The translations under genes and the position numbers were made by a program. The notes under the pieces are model-generated. The model saw only the letters and a list, made by a program, of their open reading frames with translations, was not told where the DNA came from and did not search any database. DNA of 64,000 bases from DASXAI01 sp963728985 (lineage in GTDB: Bacteria > Actinomycetota > Acidimicrobiia > Acidimicrobiales > Ilumatobacteraceae): positions 585,330 to 649,329 of the forward strand of contig CAVSME010000009.1 of assembly GCA_963728985.1 (NCBI GenBank), read 5' to 3'. This document shows positions 1 through 8,946 of the stretch, one piece after another (positions within the stretch are counted from its first letter, which is position 1; each line of letters begins with the position of its first letter).

Positions 1-1
1 G

Positions 2-979
2 ATGATCTCGAGTTGGAACCTAGGCGCCGAGCAGTTGTTCGGTTACGACGCCACGGAGGTGCTTGGCGTGCACGTGAGCCGATTCGTGCCCGACGACTCC
101 TCTCCCGACCTGGAGGAGTTGCTGGAGGCGGCGCTCAGCAGTACGGCCACGGCGCCCCGCGATACGGCATGGCAACGCCGCGATGGCTCACTCCTCGACG
201 TAGCGATGTCCATCTCCCCGCTGAAGGACCCCGCCGGCCAGACGACCGGATTCTCGGCGTTGCTGCGCAACGTCACCGAGCGCAAGCGACGGGAACGACA
301 GCTGGCGGCCACGGCGGCCGTTCGCAGCCGGATCCTCTCGGGGGCTCCGATCAACGACTGCCTGCAGGTCGTCTGCGACGAAGCCCGCACCCTGGTGTCG
401 GCCGCCACGTGCGTCATGGTGCTCGTCGGTAGCGCGACGATACGGGTGCTCGACGGCACCGCCATGCGGGAGGCCCCCGCCGGCGTCATTCCGACGGACG
501 CCAGCCTGGCCCGTCAGATACTCGACGGCGGCGCCCCACACGCCGGCACCGGCGTGGCGCTCGTGGACGCCGGCGGGAACGGGCCCGCGCAGGGGCCGGT
601 GCTGGGGGTGCCCATCCTGTCGTCGAGGGGTACTGACGGCGCCCTGATGGTGGCTCGTCAACCCGGAGAGGCCGAGTTCGTCGACAGCGACATCGATCTG
701 CTGGGTTCGCTGGCCGACCAGACTGCCCTCGGCATCGAGCTCGGCCGAGCGCGCGACGAGCGCGACCGTGCCCTCCGCATCGGCGACCGCGAACGGATCG
801 GTCGCGAGCTCCACGATCTCGTGATCCAACGGCTCTTCGCCATCGGCATGGACCTGCAGGGCATCACACAGTTGAACAACGACCCGGCGGTGACGGATCG
901 CGTCGAGCGGGCGGTGGATGCGCTCGATGGCACCATCGGTGAGATCCGATCCACGCTGTTCCGGCTCGACGACGAGTAG
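2..979 (+). CDS. DevS-like PAS-GAF sensor histidine kinase, 5'-partial, lacking an ATPase domain
   Basis: The gene runs in from the left edge, so its true start is missing. The visible 325 residues hold a PAS domain (about 1-95), a GAF domain (about 105-250) and a HisKA_3 dimerisation/phosphoacceptor helix with the motif RELHDLVIQRLF; the acceptor would be His271 of the visible part. This helix closely resembles that of mycobacterial DevS/DosS oxygen and redox sensors. The family normally continues for about 120 residues into a HATPase domain with N and G boxes, but here a stop follows IRSTLFRLDDE directly, and no ATPase motif is readable in the other frames before the next gene. It may be a sensor that needs a partner kinase, or a truncated one. 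Its neighbours carry DosR-like operator sequences, which fits a role in a two-component dormancy or hypoxia circuit. Confidence 0.8.
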   Translation: MISSWNLGAEQLFGYDATEVLGVHVSRFVPDDSSPDLEELLEAALSSTATAPRDTAWQRRDGSLLDVAMSISPLKDPAGQTTGFSALLRNVTERKRRERQLAATAAVRSRILSGAPINDCLQVVCDEARTLVSAATCVMVLVGSATIRVLDGTAMREAPAGVIPTDASLARQILDGGAPHAGTGVALVDAGGNGPAQGPVLGVPILSSRGTDGALMVARQPGEAEFVDSDIDLLGSLADQTALGIELGRARDERDRALRIGDRERIGRELHDLVIQRLFAIGMDLQGITQLNNDPAVTDRVERAVDALDGTIGEIRSTLFRLDDE

Positions 980-1005
980 GGGCCGGTTCGTCCGTCCGGA
1001 GCGTC

Positions 1006-1020
1006 GGGACCAAGTGCCCT
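1006..1020. promoter_or_regulatory. DosR/DevR-like box upstream of the DksA-like gene
   Basis: GGGACCAAGTGCCCT is an imperfect palindrome ending 35 bases before the ATG at 1055. It matches GGGACYWWRGTCCC with one mismatch in the right arm. The same kind of site lies at the same 35-base distance from the start of the acetyl-CoA synthetase gene at 9641. Binding by a DosR-type regulator is inferred, not shown. Confidence 0.5.
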
Positions 1021-1054
1021 GCCCGAGCTAGCCGCCGCTTCGTACGGTGACGGC

Positions 1055-1588
1055 ATGACAAATGGTCATCCGATCGAACAGGCCGCCGACTGGACCGACG
1101 AGACACCCGATGTTGAGCTGGCCGCCGAGCACGACCGGTTGGTCGGGCTCGTGTCCGGGCTGGAGGGCGAAGGCATCGATCTCGAACCGGAGTCGACGAG
1201 CGTCGGCGAGCTGGCCGCAGCCAGCCAGCATCCTGCCGATCTGGCCTCGGAGACGTTCGAGCGCGAGCGCGACCTCGCCTTGCTGAACGAGTTCCGGGCC
1301 GAACTCGACGCGAACGAGGACGCCTCCGCCCGGCTGGCGACCGGCCGCTACGGCTGGTGCGAGGACTGCAAGCGGCCGATCGAGCTGGCTCGGCTCGCCG
1401 TCGTCCCCGCGACCAATCGCTGCACGGCTTGCCAGGAGCGTTACGAGCTGGACTCACTCCTGGCCGAAGCACCGGCGGGGACTCCCTCGATCGAGCCGGA
1501 CGATCTCAGCGAGTACCTGCCCGGCGACGAGATCGAGCCGGCCATGCCGCTCGATCCCGAGGAAGCAGCCCTGCACATCGAAGGTTGA
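1055..1588 (+). CDS. TraR/DksA-family zinc-finger protein
   Basis: A 177-residue protein with an acidic, helical N-terminal half and a C-terminal C4 zinc finger: CEDC at 102-105 and CTAC at 123-126, spaced as in the TraR/DksA family. Family members bind RNA polymerase through its secondary channel and modulate transcription under stress, often with ppGpp. The stretch just before the finger (ARLATGRYGWCEDC) is typical of the short actinobacterial and plasmid-type members rather than of E. coli DksA. No clear ribosome binding site precedes the ATG at 1055, so the transcript may be leaderless or nearly so. The gene stands alone behind a DosR-like box and begins the stress block. Confidence 0.85.
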   Translation: MTNGHPIEQAADWTDETPDVELAAEHDRLVGLVSGLEGEGIDLEPESTSVGELAAASQHPADLASETFERERDLALLNEFRAELDANEDASARLATGRYGWCEDCKRPIELARLAVVPATNRCTACQERYELDSLLAEAPAGTPSIEPDDLSEYLPGDEIEPAMPLDPEEAALHIEG

Positions 1589-1611
1589 CCGCCGGCTCGG
1601 GCGCCGACCAC

Positions 1612-1626
1612 GGGACCTTGGGCCCT
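1612..1626. promoter_or_regulatory. DosR/DevR-like box upstream of the BON/DUF2267-ppsA pair
   Basis: GGGACCTTGGGCCCT ends 47 bases before the ATG at 1674. The identical 15-mer occurs at 9592-9606 before the acetyl-CoA synthetase operon. One arm departs from a perfect GGGACC/GGTCCC palindrome. Confidence 0.55.
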
Positions 1627-1673
1627 GGGTCCGCGAGCCGCTCGGGCCGATGATCGAGGTGGAGGTGTTCGCC

Positions 1674-2567
1674 ATGACCACCAAGAGGTTCCGTGCCGAC
1701 CGCTGGGCTCGTCCCGTCCCGACGTGGATGCGCCCGGAACGCCGCGCTGTCGCCATCAGGTTCCAGCGCCGGCTGCGCCGGGTGCGATCTGATCTGCGCG
1801 GCGCCGTGGCCCGGCTCCGCTACGAGCGCACGTACGGCCACCCGGACCTCGCCGTAGAACCGGACGTGCTCGCTGACCGCGTGCGCTCGTCACTGGGGCC
1901 GCTCGAGCAGCGGCTCGATCTGCCTCGCGTGCACGTCATGGCCGAAGGCAAGACCGTGCTGCTGCACGGTGATGTCGCAACCGCCTCCGACGCCGAGGCG
2001 ATCGTGCGCCACGTGGCCGGCGTGCCCGGCGTCGCCGCAGTGGAGCCACACCTCCACGTCGGGCTGCTGCCCAGCGACACCCGTCCATCGGTGGGCCGTG
2101 CCGTGCACCCGGCGTCCCCGGCTCGCCGCCGCCTCGAAGCGGCGGCCATGAGCGGTGGCTGTGACGCGGGCGATGCGGACGACGCCGTCAGCGCCGTGCT
2201 CACCATCGTTGTCCGCCGGCTCCCATCGCCCGAGGCGAAGCACGTGCTCGGTCACCTTCCGTCCGACGTGCGGGCGCTCGTGCGCCGGCGAACCTGGCTG
2301 GCCGGGCGCCCGGCGCGCACGGTCGACCGGTTGGTGTGGCAAGTCACCGTCCAGTCCGACCACCTGGCGCCGGCACGCGCCGAGTCCGTGACCCGCGCTG
2401 TCCTCGCCACGCTGCGGGCGCTGGTACCCGAAGAAGGAAGAGGCGTGATCGCGGTGCTGCCCGAAGGTCTGCGGCCGTTGTGGACCGGCGCCGATACCGG
2501 CGCGGACCCGGCCGTGGACGCACGGATCTCCTCACCTGAGCACGTCACGACAGGAGCCGACCGATGA
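1674..2567 (+). CDS. BON-domain and DUF2267 protein
   Basis: A 297-residue cytosolic protein. A basic N-terminal region is followed by a BON domain (about residues 75-135, containing KTVLLHGDVATASDAEAIV) and a DUF2267 domain (about 160-270, containing LPSDVRALVRRRTWLAG). BON domains bind phospholipid or other surfaces; DUF2267 has no settled function but is common in actinobacterial stress clusters. I chose the ATG at 1674 because GGTGGAGGTG lies just ahead of it; an in-frame ATG at 1650 is possible. The stop overlaps the start of the PEP synthase gene (ATGA at 2564-2567), so the two are probably co-translated, under the box at 1612-1626. Confidence 0.75.
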   Translation: MTTKRFRADRWARPVPTWMRPERRAVAIRFQRRLRRVRSDLRGAVARLRYERTYGHPDLAVEPDVLADRVRSSLGPLEQRLDLPRVHVMAEGKTVLLHGDVATASDAEAIVRHVAGVPGVAAVEPHLHVGLLPSDTRPSVGRAVHPASPARRRLEAAAMSGGCDAGDADDAVSAVLTIVVRRLPSPEAKHVLGHLPSDVRALVRRRTWLAGRPARTVDRLVWQVTVQSDHLAPARAESVTRAVLATLRALVPEEGRGVIAVLPEGLRPLWTGADTGADPAVDARISSPEHVTTGADR

Positions 2568-4894
2568 CCGCCACGACATCCACCACGACCGTCGCCACCG
2601 TCGCCGACGACGCCTTCCGCGCCGAGCACGCCATCGCCTGGTTCGAGGACCTACGTGCCAGCGATGTCGCCGTCGCCGGCGGGAAGGGCGCCAACCTCGG
2701 CGAGGTCACCGCGGCGGGCTTCCCCGTCCCCCCGGGCTTCGTGATCACCGCCGGTGCCTACCTCGCCGCCATGGAGGCCGGCGGCGCCCGCGCCACGCTC
2801 GCCGCGCCGCCGACGGTTGCGGGCGACGCTGCGGCCGCGGCGCAGGCCCAGCGGCTGGCCCAGTTGGTCCGCGAAGTGCGCTTTCCTGACCACCTACGCC
2901 ACGCCATCGGATCGGCCTACGCCGAGCTCGGCCGGCGCGTCGGCGACGAGCACCCACTCGTCGCTGTCCGCTCCTCGGCCACCGCCGAGGACGCGGCCGA
3001 CACCTCCTTCGCCGGGATGAACCGCACGTACACCAACGTGCGGGGCGTTGACGCGCTGATCGACGCCGTGGTGGGTGCGTGGGCGTCGCTGTTCGCCGAG
3101 CGCGTACTCGTCTACCGGAGCGCGCACCACATCGAGGCCGAGCCCGCCATCGCCGTCGTGGTGCAGTCAATGGTCCCCAATGTGGCCGCCGCCGGGGTCG
3201 CCTTCACCGCCGATCCTGTCACCGGCGACCGCACCCGGGTCGTCATCGAAGGCGCGTTCGGCCAAGGTGAGGTCGTGGTCGGCGGGCGGGTCGAGCCTGA
3301 CACCTACACCGTCGGCAAGGCCCCGATGCAGATCCTCAACGAGCGGATCGGGTTCAAGTCGCACAAGATCGTGGCCGCTGCACAAGGCGACCATGAGGTG
3401 GCGCTGTCGACCGAAGAAGGGCACCAGCGTGTCCTCGCGCCGTCGACGGTGCTCGACGTCGCCGCCCTGGCCACCGCGGTCGAAGACCACTACGGGGCAC
3501 CGACCGACATCGAGTGGGCGATCGACGACAGAAACGGCCTCCACCTCCTGCAGGCGCGGCCCATCACGACGCTCGGCGCGCCGGAGAGCGCGGCGCCAGC
3601 GCTGCTGGTCGAGGGCCTGGGTGCCGCCCCTGGCGTCGCCACCGGGGCGGTCCGCGTGCTGCGCACACCCGACGCCGGCCCGTCATTGGTGGACGGTGAG
3701 GTGCTCGTGGCACCGATGACGAACCCCGACTGGTTGCCGACCCTTCGGCGCGCCGCCGCGGTGGTCACCGAAGGCGGCGGGATCACCTGCCACGCCGCCA
3801 TCGTGAGCCGGGAGCTCGGCGTGCCGTGCGTCGTCGGTGCCCATGGCGCCACGACCCTGCTGCGCGACGGCCAGCTCGTCACCGTCGACGGCACCCGCGG
3901 CACCATCGCCACCGGTCGCCCGCCGGTCTCGCCTCTCGCGCCCGTCGTGACCGCCGCCCCAGCGGGGCTGGCTGCTCCGGCGACGGAAGCGATCGCCACG
4001 AGGCTCTACGTCAATCTCGCCCTCCCGTCGCGGGCCGAAGCGGCAGCGGCGCTCGACGTCGACGGCGTCGGCCTGCTCCGGGCCGAGCTGATGCTCACCG
4101 AGGCACTGGACGCCCGCCATCCTCGCGAGGTCCTGGCCACCGGTGGCCGGGAGGCGCTCGTCGCGGCAATGGTCGCTTCCCTGCGCACCGTGACACGGGC
4201 GTTCGCGCCGCGGCCGGTCGTGTACCGCACGATCGACTTCCGCACGAACGAGTTCCGCGGGCTGCAGGGAGGCGCTCGTTACGAGCCCGAGGAGCGCAAC
4301 CCGATGATCGGCTACCGCGGCTGCTACCGCTACGTGCGCGAGCCGGACCTCTTCGAGATGGAACTGGACGTGCTCGCGCGCGTACGCGAGGAGACGCCCA
4401 ACCTCCACGTGATGATCCCGTTCGTCCGGACCCGCTGGGAGCTGGAAGCCTGCCTCGAGCTCATCGACCACAGTCCGCTCGGCCGCCAGCGGGGACTGAA
4501 GCGTTGGATCATGGCCGAGGTGCCGTCGGTCGTGTACCGCATCGGCGAGTACGCCGCGCTCGGCATCGACGGCGTCTCGATCGGTTCGAACGATCTGACC
4601 CAGCTCATGCTCGGTGTCGACCGGGACTCGGAGATCTGCCGCGAGCTGTTCGACGAGGAGGACGAGGCCGTGCTGGCCGCCATCCGGCAGATCATCTCGA
4701 GCTGCGCCGAGCACGGTCTGACGTCATCGCTGTGCGGGCAGGCCCCATCGAACCGGCCGGCGTTCGCCCGCCACCTCGTTCGCTACGGCATCACGTCAGT
4801 GTCCGTCAACCCCGACGCCGTCGACCGAACGCGTCACGCCCTCGCTCGGGCCGAGCACGAAGTCGTGGTGGAGGCCGCTCGCCAGCGCATCTGA
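2564..4894 (+). CDS. ppsA: phosphoenolpyruvate synthase
   Basis: A 776-residue enzyme that would convert pyruvate and ATP to phosphoenolpyruvate, AMP and phosphate, the entry step to gluconeogenesis. In order it has an ATP-grasp PPDK N-terminal domain (VAGGKGANLGEV near residue 45; VRSSATAEDA near 140), the swivelling phosphohistidine domain with GGGITCHAAIVSREL (catalytic His about residue 410), and the TIM-barrel PEP-utilising domain with GSNDLTQLMLGVDRDS and the CGQAPS active-site motif. Length and domain order are those of PpsA; GCGQAPS-type ends separate it from PPDK less clearly, so an alternative is a PPDK-like dikinase. It is translationally coupled to the upstream BON/DUF2267 gene and is followed by a terminator-like hairpin. 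Confidence 0.9.
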   Translation: MTATTSTTTVATVADDAFRAEHAIAWFEDLRASDVAVAGGKGANLGEVTAAGFPVPPGFVITAGAYLAAMEAGGARATLAAPPTVAGDAAAAAQAQRLAQLVREVRFPDHLRHAIGSAYAELGRRVGDEHPLVAVRSSATAEDAADTSFAGMNRTYTNVRGVDALIDAVVGAWASLFAERVLVYRSAHHIEAEPAIAVVVQSMVPNVAAAGVAFTADPVTGDRTRVVIEGAFGQGEVVVGGRVEPDTYTVGKAPMQILNERIGFKSHKIVAAAQGDHEVALSTEEGHQRVLAPSTVLDVAALATAVEDHYGAPTDIEWAIDDRNGLHLLQARPITTLGAPESAAPALLVEGLGAAPGVATGAVRVLRTPDAGPSLVDGEVLVAPMTNPDWLPTLRRAAAVVTEGGGITCHAAIVSRELGVPCVVGAHGATTLLRDGQLVTVDGTRGTIATGRPPVSPLAPVVTAAPAGLAAPATEAIATRLYVNLALPSRAEAAAALDVDGVGLLRAELMLTEALDARHPREVLATGGREALVAAMVASLRTVTRAFAPRPVVYRTIDFRTNEFRGLQGGARYEPEERNPMIGYRGCYRYVREPDLFEMELDVLARVREETPNLHVMIPFVRTRWELEACLELIDHSPLGRQRGLKRWIMAEVPSVVYRIGEYAALGIDGVSIGSNDLTQLMLGVDRDSEICRELFDEEDEAVLAAIRQIISSCAEHGLTSSLCGQAPSNRPAFARHLVRYGITSVSVNPDAVDRTRHALARAEHEVVVEAARQRI

Positions 4895-4896
4895 GC

Positions 4897-4922
4897 CGAG
4901 GCTCGTCAGGCTTCGAGCCTCG
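4897..4922. terminator. terminator-like hairpin between convergent genes
   Basis: CGAGGCTCG (4897-4905) and CGAGCCTCG (4914-4922) form a 9-bp stem with an 8-base loop directly after the ppsA stop codon and before the end of the convergent gene at 4940. No strong T-run follows, as is common in high-GC genomes. It could serve both directions. Confidence 0.5.
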
Positions 4923-4939
4923 TCACGTTGTGTCTCCGA

Positions 4940-5320
4940 TCAGGTTTGCCGATGACCACTCAGCCGTTCGATGCTCAAGGCGACGAGACGCTCGTCCTCC
5001 TTCGGCACGTGACGCGCTCGACCCAGTACGCCGACGCTCCAGAGCTCACCGTTGTCGTCCACGCCCTCGGCATTGAAGGCGACGATGTGGCCGTCGGTCG
5101 CTCGCCAGACCTCGTCTGTCGCGACCGGGAACTCGACCCGGTCATCCACGACCGCGTAGCGCACCGGCACGATGGCGGGAAGGGCACCGACGGTGATCGC
5201 CATTCGACCTCGGTTCGTGCTGGCCAGCCGCTCCATGCACGCCAGATGGTCGAGATGCGTGCATCCTGGCTGATCAGGTAGGACGTCTCGGTCGGGCACC
5301 GGCGCATGCACGGCGCTCAC
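4940..5320 (-). CDS. pyridoxamine 5'-phosphate oxidase-like (FMN split-barrel) protein
   Basis: A 126-residue flavin-binding split-barrel protein of the short pyridoxamine-phosphate-oxidase-like family, containing CMERLASTNRGRMAITV and LPAIVPVRYAV near the N-terminus. Members bind FMN, F420 or haem, and substrates cannot be assigned from sequence. The start is the GTG at 5320, whose GTGA overlaps the stop of the upstream AhpD-like gene. Starting at the internal ATG (5236) would cut off the first helix of the domain. The two genes form a short operon reading away from the DosR-like sites at 5722-5785. Confidence 0.75.
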   Translation of the reverse strand: MSAVHAPVPDRDVLPDQPGCTHLDHLACMERLASTNRGRMAITVGALPAIVPVRYAVVDDRVEFPVATDEVWRATDGHIVAFNAEGVDDNGELWSVGVLGRARHVPKEDERLVALSIERLSGHRQT

Positions 5321-5685
5321 CCCGACCCCGTCGGTCGGCCAGCGGCCGAACCGGCGAACTCGTGGTAGGCCTCCCAGGCGCGCGGGCCGTAGACACTGGC
5401 CGTGCCGCCGTCCATGAGGAGGGCGACGCCCAGGGCTTCCGCCACTTCGTCGGCGGCTGCCCCTCGACGGGCCGCCGCCTTGGCGTGATAGGCGATGCAA
5501 CCGTCGCAGTGCTTCACCACTGCCGCCACCATCGCCATGAGCTCTTTCATGCGCCCGGACAGGGCGCCGTCGAGCATCACGGCATCGTGGAGCTCACCGA
5601 AGCCCCGCCACACGTCGGGGATGGCATGGCGCAAATCCCGCGTCGGCAGGCGCAACTCGTCGATCACATCCTGGTGACAGGTCAT
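5317..5685 (-). CDS. AhpD-like carboxymuconolactone decarboxylase-family protein
   Basis: A 122-residue all-helical protein of the carboxymuconolactone decarboxylase/AhpD family. The redox motif KHCDGCIAYHAKAA supplies a CxxC with a following His, as in alkylhydroperoxidase D, so a peroxide- or thiol-reducing role is more likely than a decarboxylase one. I took the ATG at 5685; a GTG at 5718 would add 11 residues. It overlaps the split-barrel gene by GTGA and is divergent from the ABC transporter operon, with two or three DosR-like half-palindromes between them. Confidence 0.75.
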   Translation of the reverse strand: MTCHQDVIDELRLPTRDLRHAIPDVWRGFGELHDAVMLDGALSGRMKELMAMVAAVVKHCDGCIAYHAKAAARRGAAADEVAEALGVALLMDGGTASVYGPRAWEAYHEFAGSAAGRPTGSG

Positions 5686-5721
5686 GGGTCCAGCGTGCAC
5701 GCAGGACGAGTGGGCCACGAG

Positions 5722-5785
5722 GGGCGAACGTCCCGACCTGGCGACGAAGGTCCCGACTGGGCCGAACGCGGGGACCTTGGTCCCT
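5722..5785. promoter_or_regulatory. cluster of DosR-like sites in a divergent promoter region
   Basis: The 155-base gap between divergent genes holds GGGACCTTGGTCCCT (5771-5785), whose GGGACC/GGTCCC arms are perfect complements. It also holds two weaker sites, GGGCGAACGTCCC (about 5722-5734) and CGACGAAGGTCCCGA (about 5742-5756). The strong site would serve the rightward ABC genes and the weaker ones the leftward AhpD-like gene. The match to the mycobacterial DosR box is by recall. Confidence 0.55.
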
Positions 5786-5840
5786 GTCGAGCGAGCGACC
5801 CGAGCGCGACCGTGCTCCTGACACGAGGGAGGAGCACCCC

Positions 5841-6587
5841 ATGGACGTCGACGTCTTGCCCAGCGAACCGGCCCCGCTCCTCGAGGCGAGGTCGGTGCGG
5901 AAGGTCTACCGGTCCGCGGGCGGCGCGGTGATGGCCCTCGACGGCATCGATCTGCGCGTCGAGCGGGGAGAGATGGTCGCGGTCATGGGTCCCTCGGGCT
6001 CGGGCAAGACGACGCTGTTGAACTGCCTCTCCGGACTCGACGAGATCGACGGCGGCAACGTCCTGGTCGATGGCCGTGATCTCTTCGCCATGAGCGACGC
6101 CGAGCGCACCAGGCACCGGGCCTCGGCGATGGGCTTCATCTTCCAGGCCTTCAACCTCATCCCCGTGTTCACCGCCGTCGAGAACGTCGAGCTGCCGCTC
6201 CTGCTGAGGAACACCGCTCCTCGGCTCGCCCGCGAGCGGGCCCTGGCCATGCTCGACCGGGTCGGGCTGTCGCACCGCGCCACCCACCGGCCCAACGAAC
6301 TGTCCGGCGGCGAGCAGCAGCGGGTGACGATCGCCAGAGCGCTGGTCGGCCGACCCGCCATCGTGTGGGCCGACGAGCCCACCGGGAACCTCGACAGCGC
6401 GATGGCGACATCGGTCATGGACCTCCTCCGGCAGCTCAACGCCGAGGAACAGCAGACCATCGTGCTGGTGACCCACGACTCGACCATCGGCGCCACCGCC
6501 GGCCGGCTGCTGCGCATGCGCGACGGCCGCTTCGACGAGGACCAGGTCCAGGGCGCCGCACCCGCTGCTCTCGCCACGGCCGGGTGA
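5841..6587 (+). CDS. ABC transporter ATP-binding protein (MacB/LolD type)
   Basis: A 248-residue ATPase subunit. It has Walker A GPSGSGKTT (about residues 50-58), the Q-loop in GFIFQAFNLIPVFTAVEN, the signature LSGGEQQRVTIARAL, Walker B IVWADEPTGNLDS and the switch His in VLVTHDS. FQAFNL and DEPTGNLDS are typical of the MacB/LolD/FtsE branch, which pairs with FtsX-like permeases for lipoprotein, peptide or lipid export rather than solute import. The FtsX-like permease follows after 4 bases. A DosR-like palindrome lies 55 bases upstream of the ATG. Confidence 0.9.
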   Translation: MDVDVLPSEPAPLLEARSVRKVYRSAGGAVMALDGIDLRVERGEMVAVMGPSGSGKTTLLNCLSGLDEIDGGNVLVDGRDLFAMSDAERTRHRASAMGFIFQAFNLIPVFTAVENVELPLLLRNTAPRLARERALAMLDRVGLSHRATHRPNELSGGEQQRVTIARALVGRPAIVWADEPTGNLDSAMATSVMDLLRQLNAEEQQTIVLVTHDSTIGATAGRLLRMRDGRFDEDQVQGAAPAALATAG

Positions 6588-6591
6588 CGCG

Positions 6592-8946
6592 ATGTTCCCG
6601 GAGCTCACCCCGCCGCTCCTCGTCCTGCTCGGTGCCGCCCTGGCCGGCGTCGGCTACCTCGTCGCCCGCGGGCCCGTGCTGCGACGCCTTGCCTTCCGCC
6701 AGGTCGCGCGCCGCCGCACGGAAGCGGTGCTGATCATCGGCGGCTCGATCCTGGGTACTGCCCTCATCGTCAGCAGCCTCTCGGTCGGCGACTCGCTCAA
6801 CACTTCGATCCGCGCCATCGCCGGGCGCTCGCTCGGCGCGATCGACGAGCGGATCACGACTACGGCCCCCGACCGCGGGGAGCAGATCGCCGCGCGGTTG
6901 GCCGGCCTGGCCGGCGACCCGAACATCGACGGGATCCTTACCGTCCACCACGTCGTCGCCGCCTCGGCGCGCCAGCAGGAAACGGCGACGAAGGCGGAGC
7001 CGATCACGTGGGTGTGGGATCTCGACTTCGATGCAGCCTCCTCCTTCGGTGGCGCCGACTCCGGCCTGGGCGGCCCCACGCCGTCGGCGGGCCAGGTCGT
7101 CATCAACGACGAGCTGGCCGCCCGGCTCGACGCTCGCCCCGGCGACACGGTGACGTTCTTCCTCTTCGACCAGCAGGTCGACGCCACCGTGGCCAGGGTC
7201 GTTCCCCGGCGCGGGCTGGCCGGCATGGGCCTCGGGTCGACGGTCAACCCCGGCGCGTTCTTCGCTCCTGGCACGCTCGACGCCGTCGCCCGCCGAGCAG
7301 GAGGTACGGCTGCCCCGGCCACGAGCGTCCTCATCTCCAACCGTGGCGGCGTCGAGGCTGGTGCCGCGCTCACCGACACGGTGACGGCTCGTGTCCAAGG
7401 GGCGCTCGGACCGTCGCTCGCCGGTACCTCGGTGGTCACCGCGAAGCGAGACGTGCTGGATGCCGCCGACCGGACGGCGTCACTCATGGGGTCGCTGTTC
7501 CTGTTCATCGGGAGCTTCAGCATCATCGCCGGCGTCCTGCTGCTCGTGAACGTGTTCGTGATGCTGGCCGAGGAGCGCAAGAGCCAGCTGGGCATGTTGC
7601 GCGCCATCGGCCTCACCCGCCGGCGCCTCGTCGGCGAGTTCGCCATCGAGGGGAGCGTGTACGCGCTGATCGCCGGCTTCGTCGGTCTCGGTCTCGGCTG
7701 GGTCGTCGGTCGCGGCGTGGTGGCCGTCGCGTCCGGCATCTTCGACCAGTGGAACACCAGTGGCAACTCGCTGGACATCACGTTCGGCATCACCCGCACC
7801 AGCCTCATCAACGGCTTCGCCGGCGGCTTCGTCATCGCCTTCGTCACGGTGATCCTGACGAGCATCCGGCTCAGCCGGCTCAACGTCATCGCCGCCATCC
7901 GCGACCTCCCGCCCGATGGGAACAAGGTGCTCCGCCGTCGCTGGGTCGTCCTGTCCACCGTCGTGTCGGCCGTGTTGGCGGTGGCCTCCGTGCCCGTCGT
8001 GGCGGCCAGCGCCGGTGCCGGCGCCTACCTCCTCCCGTCCCTGGCCCTGCTCTTCGCCATCCCACTTCTCCTGCGCTGGTTCCGCCCGCATGCCGTGTGG
8101 ACCGCGGCTGCGCTCAGCATCCTCGCCTGGGGCATGTTCGCCAACGTGCTGCGGCCCCACATCTTCGACTCGTCCACCATGACGCCTTACATCGTGCTCG
8201 GCGTCCTCGTGACCTTCTCGGCCGTACTGCTCGTCGCCGAGAACCAGCGCGTGCTGCTGCGCCCGATCCGCCGCCTGCTCGAGAAGCCATCCGAGCTGGC
8301 CCTCACGGCCCGCCTCGCCATCGCCTACCCAACGGCCCGCCGCTTCCGTACGGGCGCCACGCTGATCATGTACAGCATCGTTGTGTTCGTGGTCGTGCTG
8401 CTGACCCAGATCTCGGCGATCATGGGCGCCTCGATCTCGACCGCGGTCGCCGACGCCAGCGGGGGTTGGACGCACCGGGTCGATGTCAACGGCGCGACGC
8501 CCATCGCTGATCCGACCGGCGCGTTGAGCTCCGGCCCGCTCACCGGGCGCGTCGCCGAGGTGACGTCACTGCTCCTCGCCGACGTCACCGCCACTGATCC
8601 CGGCCATCGCGCCGACAGGCCGCTCCAGGCGGTCGCAGTCGGCATCCCGCAAGACGCGCTCGATGAACCATCAACTCGTCCTGGACAAGCGGATGGACCG
8701 GTTCCCGGACGACGCCAGCGCGTGGCGGGCCGTCGCCGACGACCCATCCCTCGTCATGGTCGACGGGTTCTTCGGCGGCACCGGCGGCCCACAGGGCCAG
8801 CCGTTCCGCCCCGGCGATCTCTTCACGATCACCGATCCGGAGTCCGGTGCCAGGCACGTGGTGACGATCGCCGGCGTGCTGGCCAGCGCCGCCGCGTTCA
8901 CGAACATCGGCGCCGGCGAGTACCGCTATCCCATCATCACCACTGA
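6592..8946 (+). CDS. FtsX-like ABC permease, N-terminal part (gene frameshifted near 8660)
   Basis: This frame encodes the first two thirds of an FtsX-like permease: an N-terminal membrane anchor, a large extracytoplasmic domain, an FtsX core of three helices (about residues 290-430, including EERKSQLGMLRAIGLTRRRL), and a further set of membrane segments. Homology stops at about GIPQDALDE (near 8660). The remaining residues to 8946 are arginine-rich shadow sequence, and the permease continues in the next frame from 8663. Joined, the two parts give about 970 residues with two FtsX cores, normal for the family. One extra base, or two missing ones, near 8660 would explain the break. Either the exporter is inactive or the sequence has an error. 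Confidence 0.8.
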   Translation: MFPELTPPLLVLLGAALAGVGYLVARGPVLRRLAFRQVARRRTEAVLIIGGSILGTALIVSSLSVGDSLNTSIRAIAGRSLGAIDERITTTAPDRGEQIAARLAGLAGDPNIDGILTVHHVVAASARQQETATKAEPITWVWDLDFDAASSFGGADSGLGGPTPSAGQVVINDELAARLDARPGDTVTFFLFDQQVDATVARVVPRRGLAGMGLGSTVNPGAFFAPGTLDAVARRAGGTAAPATSVLISNRGGVEAGAALTDTVTARVQGALGPSLAGTSVVTAKRDVLDAADRTASLMGSLFLFIGSFSIIAGVLLLVNVFVMLAEERKSQLGMLRAIGLTRRRLVGEFAIEGSVYALIAGFVGLGLGWVVGRGVVAVASGIFDQWNTSGNSLDITFGITRTSLINGFAGGFVIAFVTVILTSIRLSRLNVIAAIRDLPPDGNKVLRRRWVVLSTVVSAVLAVASVPVVAASAGAGAYLLPSLALLFAIPLLLRWFRPHAVWTAAALSILAWGMFANVLRPHIFDSSTMTPYIVLGVLVTFSAVLLVAENQRVLLRPIRRLLEKPSELALTARLAIAYPTARRFRTGATLIMYSIVVFVVVLLTQISAIMGASISTAVADASGGWTHRVDVNGATPIADPTGALSSGPLTGRVAEVTSLLLADVTATDPGHRADRPLQAVAVGIPQDALDEPSTRPGQADGPVPGRRQRVAGRRRRPIPRHGRRVLRRHRRPTGPAVPPRRSLHDHRSGVRCQARGDDRRRAGQRRRVHEHRRRRVPLSHHHH

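Noticed and set aside
7480..8475. Long reverse-strand open frames across the permease, acs, kdp and carboxylase genes
   Set aside because: They are shadows caused by high GC, rich in Arg, Gly, Asp and His, without ribosome sites or homology.
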